This document shows, in pieces, positions 6,258 through 12,047 of a stretch of 12,047 bases of DNA; positions within the stretch are counted from its first letter, which is position 1; each line of letters begins with the position of its first letter. The position numbers and the translations under genes are program-made. The stretch comes from Marinilabiliaceae bacterium (GTDB lineage: Bacteria > Bacteroidota > Bacteroidia > Bacteroidales > Marinilabiliaceae). The stretch covers positions 1-12,047 of the forward strand of contig JALVBA010000074.1 in NCBI GenBank assembly GCA_027010905.1, in the 5' to 3' direction. The notes beneath the pieces are model-generated. The model did not search any database. It was not told the DNA's origin and saw nothing but the letters and a program-made list of their open reading frames with translations.

Positions 6258-7469
6258 TTATTGCTGCTGTAATCTTGTGAGTGCAAATTGAGCCATCTCT
6301 GATGTCTCATCATTTTTGAGCAACTCATTAAGCAGAGGAAGACTCTTCTCACTTCCCATCCAACTCAGCTCTCTACAAAAATAGTTTTTACATTCACTTG
6401 TTGCATCGTCCGATTGCATCGTTTTTAGTATTCTATTCTCAAAGTCTTTTAGTTTTTCAGAACCTCCTTTGGCTTCTCTTATCCTGTTAGAAATCAGATA
6501 AAGATATTTCTGAGCTTTACCATATTCAAAAGATTTAGCTTTAGCAAAGAGTTCATCCAAAGTATAAAACTTGTAGTTTGGCAGGAGAAAAGCTGACCCT
6601 ACGTTTGGCAGGTCTTCCGGAAGTTGCTGCTTCACTTCTCCGGTAGCTGCCCATTCAGCACCACGTTGAAGTGTTATGATAAAACCAGCATCTTGTGTTG
6701 CATAGTGAACCTTCTCGCTACCTACATGGCCTAATACGGTATGGAATACTCTTCCTTTTCCGTATTCAATGGTCATCAAGATTGGTTCGTGTCTTCCTGT
6801 GCCTTTGTATGAAGTGTCAGCGTATGCCGTGGCAATGATATTCATATTTTGTGCCGGGCCACGAAGTTTTGAATACAGTTCATCCTGGCTGTGTAGCCAT
6901 CTTTTGTTTAATCCTTTTACTATTGAGTGTTCAGTATCACGTATCTCAATCACGAATTCATGCTGAGGGCCGTGCTCCCCGCCATTCCCTTCCGAGTTGT
7001 CACGAATCAATTCATCGCGGTTGTTGTAGTACACGTAGGAGCCTGATTTCTCATTACGCCCCTTCCATCCTCCAAGGCCAATCATCACGTTGTACTCTTT
7101 CCAGGCAGGGAATGAGTTGTCGGAGGCGTGATAAACAACCACACCACCACCGTCTTTTACATATTTCTCAAAGTTCTTCTTAGTTTTTTCAGGCCATTCA
7201 TCGCCGTTGTAATCCAGAACAATAACATCGAAGGCATAAAAATCGGGTACGAAACTGCTCATATCTTCACCCTTGGCCGGACTAATTGATGTTTCTACAT
7301 TAAATGTACCACTGTTTTCAAGAATCTTCTTCAAGATAATATGCGACTCTTCCCAGTTATGGTTATTCTGACCTGTAACAATAAGTGCTTTCAGCTTATT
7401 CTCTTTACAGCCGAATAGAACCGACAGAGAAAGTAGTGCAATTACAATAAGTTGGAATATTTTTTTCAT
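6258..7469 (-). CDS. ThuA-like domain lipoprotein with helical C-terminal extension
   Basis: This is a 403-residue lipoprotein. The N-terminus is a signal peptide with lipobox LFGC (C21), followed by KEN, which resembles the charged lipoprotein export signal that sends Bacteroidota lipoproteins to the cell surface. Residues about 26-275 form a ThuA-like (trehalose-utilisation, glutamine-amidotransferase-like fold) domain: KALIVTGQNNHNWEES, FDVIVLDYNGDEWPE, GGGVVVYHASDNSFPAW, HEFVIEIRDTEHSIVKGL, and GKGRVFHTVLGH. The last ~120 residues are helical and end in a HEAT-like segment (SLPLLNELLKNDETSEMAQFALTRLQQQ). ThuA-like proteins recur beside MocA oxidoreductases and DUF1080 proteins. Their exact reaction is poorly defined, and a role in keto-sugar handling is inference. 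It lies 85 bases downstream of the MocA gene and 37 bases before the DUF1080 fusion. Confidence 0.85.
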   Translation of the reverse strand: MKKIFQLIVIALLSLSVLFGCKENKLKALIVTGQNNHNWEESHIILKKILENSGTFNVETSISPAKGEDMSSFVPDFYAFDVIVLDYNGDEWPEKTKKNFEKYVKDGGGVVVYHASDNSFPAWKEYNVMIGLGGWKGRNEKSGSYVYYNNRDELIRDNSEGNGGEHGPQHEFVIEIRDTEHSIVKGLNKRWLHSQDELYSKLRGPAQNMNIIATAYADTSYKGTGRHEPILMTIEYGKGRVFHTVLGHVGSEKVHYATQDAGFIITLQRGAEWAATGEVKQQLPEDLPNVGSAFLLPNYKFYTLDELFAKAKSFEYGKAQKYLYLISNRIREAKGGSEKLKDFENRILKTMQSDDATSECKNYFCRELSWMGSEKSLPLLNELLKNDETSEMAQFALTRLQQQ

Positions 7470-7554
7470 CTGTTAAATTTTTATTGAATGATTAACACAG
7501 AGACCTGTCCAAAAATTATGAGTTCAGAAGTACTCTGTCTGTTTTATTATATTT

Positions 7555-8910
7555 TTAAATTGAGGGCATCTTCCATGGTGCACGGAAAGGACGACTTAAT
7601 AGTCTGTTTGCATATTCGCTATTTGTGAATCGTTCATTTTTTGCATTCCATTTAAGCTCTTTGTCTGTTAGCATTGCAATCTCTCCAATTAAAGCAACAC
7701 TAATAGAGTTGTGAGCAGTTTCAGCAGGTGCAACAGTCTTTTCACGACTCTTAACACAGTCGAGGAAGTTTTGCCAGTGATCGGTACTGTTGTAGATTCT
7801 TGTTTTAAGACTACTCATCGGTACCTTAAGGAATTCGGGTTTAGAAGCCCATAAGCCACTGCGGTTTACATGAATCCATCCCTTATCGCCATACCACACT
7901 GTACCCATACCATATCTTACAGCACCAATGTTAGGCCAAATGCCATTTCTGCGTTTGTCTTCAAAGTATTGAGCATTGGCAATAGTCATCTTCACACCAT
8001 TTTCATATTTTGCTTCAATCAGATATTCAACAGGTACATTGTATATTCCTTCAGCCGGATAAACACCTTTTCCCTTTATGCTAACAGGGCCTGTTTGATC
8101 AAAATCAAGTCCCCAGTTTGCAATGTCAACGTGGTGACCTGCCCAGTCGGTAAGCTGTCCGCCTGAGTAGTCCTGCAGCCATCGCCAATGAAAGTGTAAC
8201 ACACCTCTGAAAGGTACTTTAGGAGCGGGCCCTAGCCACCTGTCCCAGTCGACTCCTTCAGGAGGATTTTGAATGGGGGGAGTGCCAATTGAGGCATTAC
8301 CGTTTGGCAGACCAACTTCAACACGGGTCACATTACCTATAACACCATTACGGACAAGTTCAACAGCTTTTTTAAAGTTTCCTACCGAACGTTGCCAGCT
8401 ACCTGTTTGCCAGATAATTTTGTTCTTTTGGGCTGCATCTACAATGGTACGACCCTCTTTTATTGTACGGGCAAGAGGTTTTTCACCATAAATATCCAAT
8501 CCTTTATTAGCTGTTGTTGTAGCTATTATTCCATGCCAATGGTCGGGCAGAGCCATAATTACAGCGTCAAGCTTTTCGTTATCGAGAAAGTCTCTGTAGT
8601 CGCGATAGGTACGTGAATCCTTATTACCATACTTATTATCGATAGTTGCTTTTGTTGATTTCAGATGACGATTGTCAACATCGCATATTGCCACAATCTG
8701 CGTCTCTTTCTTATTCAGGAACTGGCGCATGTCGTGGTTTCCCATACCACCGGCACCTATAAGTCCCATTACAATACGGTCACTTGGAGCAACAGCCCCG
8801 TTCCTGCCAAGCACCGAAGCCGGTACTACAGTTGGGAATAGCGATACAGCAGCAGTTGCAGCAGCTCCTTTTTTCAGGAACGATCTTCTCGATAATCTGT
8901 TTTTTGACAT
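7555..8910 (-). CDS. Gfo/Idh/MocA family oxidoreductase with Tat signal
   Basis: This is a 451-residue NAD(P)-dependent sugar oxidoreductase. It starts with a twin-arginine signal (SRRSFLKKGAAATAAVSLF, residues 7-25) and a probable signal-peptidase site near ASVLG, so it is exported folded with its cofactor. The Rossmann motif GLIGAGGMG is at 49-57. The family EKP motif is at 143-145 (YGEKPLARTIKEG). The C-terminal substrate domain carries DWAGHHVDIANWGLDF (255-270), with the His/Asp pair typical of the catalytic site. Like the Zymomonas glucose-fructose oxidoreductase, such periplasmic enzymes must keep a bound nicotinamide that is re-oxidised or re-reduced in place. It is the likely C3-dehydrogenase or the keto-sugar reductase of the cluster; which one cannot be decided from the sequence. 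A 123-base gap separates it from the MocA gene upstream. Confidence 0.9.
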   Translation of the reverse strand: MSKNRLSRRSFLKKGAAATAAVSLFPTVVPASVLGRNGAVAPSDRIVMGLIGAGGMGNHDMRQFLNKKETQIVAICDVDNRHLKSTKATIDNKYGNKDSRTYRDYRDFLDNEKLDAVIMALPDHWHGIIATTTANKGLDIYGEKPLARTIKEGRTIVDAAQKNKIIWQTGSWQRSVGNFKKAVELVRNGVIGNVTRVEVGLPNGNASIGTPPIQNPPEGVDWDRWLGPAPKVPFRGVLHFHWRWLQDYSGGQLTDWAGHHVDIANWGLDFDQTGPVSIKGKGVYPAEGIYNVPVEYLIEAKYENGVKMTIANAQYFEDKRRNGIWPNIGAVRYGMGTVWYGDKGWIHVNRSGLWASKPEFLKVPMSSLKTRIYNSTDHWQNFLDCVKSREKTVAPAETAHNSISVALIGEIAMLTDKELKWNAKNERFTNSEYANRLLSRPFRAPWKMPSI

Positions 8911-8987
8911 GTTTTATAGTGTTAATAGGTTTAATTATTTGTATTGCAATATTGTCAAATCACCAATTCTATTCTGTTATGGTCTGT

Positions 8988-9008
8988 TGTGCGAAAATAG
9001 TTCGTACA
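8988..9008. other. Intercistronic hairpin between the two MocA genes
   Basis: TGTGCGAA-AATAG-TTCGTACA forms an eight-pair stem (one G-U) between the stop of the upstream oxidoreductase gene (9034) and the start of the downstream one (8910). No T-tract follows on the - strand, so it looks more like an mRNA-stabilising or processing hairpin than a terminator. The same gap contains the 10-bp palindrome TATTGCAATA at 8942-8951. Confidence 0.35.
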
Positions 9009-9033
9009 TATATCTTTCAATTGCCGTAGCTAT

Positions 9034-10386
9034 CTATGATTTCAGTGCTGTTCCCGGAATAGGTACAGTTTCGTATTTCTTCATATCTTTCACATTACCG
9101 GTAGTAATCTCTTTTGGCCCTAATTTAAGTTTTGAGCTCATAATCTCATCCCAGGAAATTCTTTTCCCGGTGTATGCGGCTTCGCGCCCCATTATTGCTG
9201 TGAGGTTTGAAATGGCTGTTCGCTCAGCTTCATTCACATAGATGTTTGTTCGTATGGCTGTAACAAGATGGATATGTTCCTGAATATATGGTGTAATTTT
9301 AACCTGCTTCATCGGATTGCCATCCTTATCATTAGGATACTCATATTGCCAAATGATATTTCCGTCGTGGTCATATATGGCGTTTTTGCAGTTTGTGTAC
9401 CCTTTTGTTCCCATAACTAACTCTCCAACACCATTGGCACAGTTATCAATCTGGCGGGTCATACTATGCGAAAACTTTCCATTACCGTAATTAAAGTCGA
9501 TACTGAAATAGTCATACTGGTTGCCTGTTTCTCTTCGAGCACGACCACCGTAACCAAGTGCCGAGTCGGGGTGTTTCCCCATGAACCAGTTAATGATATC
9601 GATATTATGAATGTGTGTATCTAGGATATGATCACCACTTAACCATGAAAAATTATTCCAGTTACGCAGCATGTAATACATGTCAGTCCAACTCGGCTGA
9701 CGACGGCGAAACCAAACATGCTCCTGATTCCAGTACGCCTTAGCTGCTAACGGCTCACCAATAGCTCCATTAGCAACCTGCTCAAAGGTTCTTATGTAGT
9801 CCTCCTGATGGCGGCGTTGAGTACCTGTAACAACATTTAGTCCAAGTGTTTTTGCGGCTCTTGCTGTTGCAATAACCTGACGAATACCCACCGGGTCAAC
9901 GGCAACCGGCTTCTCCATGAATACATGTTTTTTTGCTTCAATAGCTGCCTTAAAGTGTATCGGACGGAAGTACGGAGGTGTAACCAATAATACAACGTCA
10001 ACATCTGTTTCCATAACTTTTTTGTAACCGTCAAGACCGGAAAAGCAAACGTCGTCTGAAACATCCATCTTATATTTGCGCAGACGTTCACGCACCCCTT
10101 CAATCTTATCGGGGAAGACATCTGCCAGTGCACCCACCTCGAGCCCGGGGCCAGCACTTAAAAAATTCATTAGTGCACCGGTACCACGGTGTCCACATCC
10201 TATTAATCCTACTTTTAGTTTTTTACCCTTAGGTGCATGGTCTAAAACGGGAGGAAGCCCTAACTCTTCGGCAGTTTTTTTCTTACTGCACGATGAAAGA
10301 GCATTAACTGCAATAATTCCCAAGCCTCCTGCAATAGCTGTATTTTCAATGAATTTTCTACGATTTATTTTTTTTTTGTTACTCAT
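9034..10386 (-). CDS. Gfo/Idh/MocA family oxidoreductase, Tat-type lipoprotein
   Basis: This is a 450-residue oxidoreductase with a twin-arginine motif (INRRKFIEN, 7-15), a hydrophobic stretch (AIAGGLGIIAVNAL) and a lipobox LSSC with C33. It should therefore be exported folded by Tat and then lipid-anchored. The Rossmann motif GLIGCGHRG is at 60-68. EKP is at 158-160 (FMEKPVAVDPVGIRQV). The C-terminal domain shows WLSGDHILDTHIHNIDIINWFMG (248-270), with His and Asp residues that correspond to the catalytic His/Asp of the family. It is clearly a different lineage from the Tat-exported MocA protein downstream (different lengths between motifs, different anchors), so the two probably act on different intermediates, for example oxidation of the glycoside and reduction of the keto-sugar. 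It begins 41 bases after the cytochrome-FGE gene. Confidence 0.9.
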   Translation of the reverse strand: MSNKKKINRRKFIENTAIAGGLGIIAVNALSSCSKKKTAEELGLPPVLDHAPKGKKLKVGLIGCGHRGTGALMNFLSAGPGLEVGALADVFPDKIEGVRERLRKYKMDVSDDVCFSGLDGYKKVMETDVDVVLLVTPPYFRPIHFKAAIEAKKHVFMEKPVAVDPVGIRQVIATARAAKTLGLNVVTGTQRRHQEDYIRTFEQVANGAIGEPLAAKAYWNQEHVWFRRRQPSWTDMYYMLRNWNNFSWLSGDHILDTHIHNIDIINWFMGKHPDSALGYGGRARRETGNQYDYFSIDFNYGNGKFSHSMTRQIDNCANGVGELVMGTKGYTNCKNAIYDHDGNIIWQYEYPNDKDGNPMKQVKITPYIQEHIHLVTAIRTNIYVNEAERTAISNLTAIMGREAAYTGKRISWDEIMSSKLKLGPKEITTGNVKDMKKYETVPIPGTALKS

Positions 10387-10427
10387 GATATTTATGATTG
10401 ACGATTTATTATTTATTATTTTACTTC

Positions 10428-11960
10428 TTATTCTGCTTGTGCTTTCTCATTGTTTAAAAAACCGGGTTCACAAATTACTCTGAAACCAACATAGTTTTGA
10501 TCGGAGTACCACCAAATACTTTTTGGTATTTGAGGATCGGTTTTTAGCCACTCTTTAGTTTGTGTGTAGTCTCTGGCTGCACTGCGTAACTCTCCAGCAT
10601 CACTTCTGAAATTACCACCTCTTATAACGTGCTCTTTACCCTTAGGTGCTCCTTTAGGATCGGTAACACTTTCACCGTATTTAGAATATGTATCGGGTGA
10701 ATACCAATCGGAGCAGAATTCAGACACATTACCTGACATGTTTTTTAATCCAAAAGGATTTGGTAGAACTTTATCGGCAGTTTGTGTTTTACCGTCGCTG
10801 TTCTCACTATAAATAACATAAGAGCTTATTACAGCTGTATCAGCACCAAACCACTTGTTCCAAAATGTCAGGCTTGAATAGTCTTTCGAACTACCTTCGA
10901 AGAAGTATGGTGTTGAGGTGCCTCCACGTGCTGCATATTCCCATTCGGCTTCAGTAGGAAGTCTGTATTTTTTACCTGTTACCTCCGAAAGCCAACGACA
11001 ATATTGGGTGGCAGCATGGTGTGACATTGTAATGGCAGGTCGTTTCCCTTTTCCCCATCCCTGATCGGGAGCTCCCCACGGTGGAGTTGCTCCGGTCATG
11101 GCATCTGCTTCCGGCTGGTCTTTGTCATCCTCTTTACGTCCTTCGGCAGCTGTCTCGTTAAACCATGCCAGAAATTCGTCCCATGTTACTTCAACCTCAG
11201 CCATGAAAAACGGACTGACCTTAACTTTTCGCTGAGGGCCTTCATCATCTCTTCTTAAAGGCTCACTCTTAGGACTACCCAACATAAATTCGCCACCGTC
11301 AATTGCCTTCATGTTGAAGGATACCGAAGAGTGAGGTATTGTTTCAGTGAAATCAGCAAATTTTGTTACTGTTGTGGGAGAAGTGTATATCTTTCTGTTT
11401 GTAATTTTAGCGGTAAAATTTTTGTTCTGCTCATGTTTGTAAGTTGGGTCGTAGTGCCCATCATGCATGTGACAGTTCAAACATGTCATATCTCCATTTG
11501 ACTGTTGATAATGAATGTGAGAGTCAGCACCCTTTGCACTTAATCCTACAGGGTAAAGGTTTACATGGCATTTTTTGCACGACTTCTCGTATGTGTACTC
11601 ATTCGCCTTTTCAACAGTTCTTTTTATGTCCCACTTATAATCTGCTGAGTCTTTAAAATAGTAGCCGTATACATCCTTTGATCCATGCTTAATTTTAGCA
11701 GCAATATATCCGTGTCCTTTGGGGGGGAGATGGCAATCAACGCATCCAACTACTATTCCGGCTTTGTTATCAACATGCGATGAGAGCCTCCAGGAATCAA
11801 CAGCATGGTCATGCACATGACAGCTGATACAATACTCATTTGTTGAAGTGTAATTAACCGTTTTGTTGAAAGGATATATTAGAATGATAGTTAATATAAC
11901 TCCCATGAGAAATATTATAAACCCTTTTCGTAGGTTAATAATTTTTTTATGTTTTTTCAT
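10428..11960 (-). CDS. NapC/NrfH-type tetraheme cytochrome c fused to an FGE/SUMF1-like domain
   Basis: This 510-residue protein has two unrelated parts. Residues 1-12 are basic, and about 13-31 are a membrane helix (GFIIFLMGVILTIILIYPF). A NapC/NirT/NrfH-like domain follows with four c-type heme motifs: CISCH (44-48), CVDCH (73-77), CKKCH (128-132) and CLNCH (160-164). Extra His residues nearby could be distal ligands. Proteins of this kind take electrons from quinol and pass them to periplasmic partners. Residues about 215-497 form a formylglycine-generating-enzyme/SUMF1 fold (MKAIDGGEFMLGSP, AEVEVTWDEFLAWF, KKYRLPTEAEWEYAARGG, NPFGLKNMSGNVSEFCSDWY, HVIRGGNF, VGFRVICE). The active-site cysteine pair expected after RGG(S/N) is absent (RGGNFRSDAGELRSAARDY), so sulfatase activation is unlikely. 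It is the first gene of the - strand cluster. The joint role with the sugar enzymes is inferred. Confidence 0.87.
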   Translation of the reverse strand: MKKHKKIINLRKGFIIFLMGVILTIILIYPFNKTVNYTSTNEYCISCHVHDHAVDSWRLSSHVDNKAGIVVGCVDCHLPPKGHGYIAAKIKHGSKDVYGYYFKDSADYKWDIKRTVEKANEYTYEKSCKKCHVNLYPVGLSAKGADSHIHYQQSNGDMTCLNCHMHDGHYDPTYKHEQNKNFTAKITNRKIYTSPTTVTKFADFTETIPHSSVSFNMKAIDGGEFMLGSPKSEPLRRDDEGPQRKVKVSPFFMAEVEVTWDEFLAWFNETAAEGRKEDDKDQPEADAMTGATPPWGAPDQGWGKGKRPAITMSHHAATQYCRWLSEVTGKKYRLPTEAEWEYAARGGTSTPYFFEGSSKDYSSLTFWNKWFGADTAVISSYVIYSENSDGKTQTADKVLPNPFGLKNMSGNVSEFCSDWYSPDTYSKYGESVTDPKGAPKGKEHVIRGGNFRSDAGELRSAARDYTQTKEWLKTDPQIPKSIWWYSDQNYVGFRVICEPGFLNNEKAQAE

Positions 11961-12047
11961 AATTATTTACTGGTTAATGTTTTATACTTTAAAAGTGTTT
12001 TTTTGTGCAAGAATATCATTTTTAATATCATTAAAAGATTGCAGTAT
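11961..12047 (-). promoter_or_regulatory. Candidate promoter/leader of the - strand sugar-redox cluster
   Basis: The 87 bases before the cytochrome-FGE start are very AT-rich. On the - strand, TATAAAAC (11986-11979) lies about 19 bases before the ATG. A TTGC (12010-12007) sits 20 bases further upstream. This spacing is like the Bacteroidota -33/-7 layout, although neither box matches the TTTG/TAnnTTTG consensus well. No Shine-Dalgarno sequence is seen. The window ends here, so more of the regulatory region may lie outside. Confidence 0.3.

Noticed and set aside
7497..7538. ACAGAG...CTCTGT inverted repeat between the ThuA-like and MocA genes as insertion-sequence ends or an operator
   Set aside because: Only six bases per arm, 30 bases apart, with no transposase or target duplication; likely chance.
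8672..9241. 189-residue + strand reading frame
   Set aside because: It lies antisense to the two MocA genes and the gap between them; its composition is that of a shadow frame.
10428..11960. Nitrite reductase small subunit (NrfH) as the specific identity of the cytochrome
   Set aside because: No NrfA partner gene is adjacent and the protein carries a large FGE-like domain, so only the NapC/NrfH-type family can be claimed.

Overview
The window (about 12 kb, AT-rich, weak or absent Shine-Dalgarno sequences, A/T-rich leaders, DUF4143-type ATPase remnant, DUF1080 and ThuA-like proteins, Tat-exported Gfo/Idh/MocA enzymes) looks like a chromosomal segment of a Bacteroidota bacterium, most likely of the order Bacteroidales. 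This is inferred from gene content; no rRNA or marker gene is present.

Layout. (1) Bases 1-445 hold the 3' end of a bacterial group II intron (domains V and VI with a bulged branch-point A). It is joined directly to the 3' end of a DUF4143-type AAA ATPase gene that also carries a +1 frameshift: a mobile-element scar. (2) Bases 552-3247, + strand, form a four-gene envelope-stress or metal-response operon: an ECF sigma factor, a single-pass anti-sigma-like protein, a membrane-anchored Spy/CpxP-type sensor, and a secreted protein with two Spy-like domains joined by a Met/Gly-rich linker. A strong hairpin at 3259-3284 can terminate transcription from both sides. (3) Bases 3414-11960, - strand, hold six co-directional genes. 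In transcription order they are: a tetraheme NapC/NrfH-type cytochrome fused to a formylglycine-generating-enzyme-like (FGE/SUMF1) domain, a Tat lipoprotein Gfo/Idh/MocA oxidoreductase, a second Tat-exported Gfo/Idh/MocA oxidoreductase, a ThuA-like lipoprotein, a secreted fusion of DUF1080 (3-keto-disaccharide hydrolase) with a sugar isomerase TIM barrel, and a cytoplasmic sugar isomerase/epimerase. A 266-base gap full of inverted repeats separates the last two.

Working model for the - strand cluster (inference). MocA-type enzymes oxidise a glycoside at C3, DUF1080 cleaves the 3-keto-glycoside, and isomerase or reductase steps recover the sugar. This resembles the alternative, oxidation-based glycoside cleavage route known from Bacteroides. 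Here nearly every enzyme carries a Sec, lipoprotein or Tat export signal, so the chemistry would sit in the cell envelope. The first gene is a membrane-anchored multiheme cytochrome, which suggests that redox balance is linked to the quinone pool. The cytochrome-FGE fusion, whose FGE part lacks the catalytic cysteine pair, is the most unusual object in the window.
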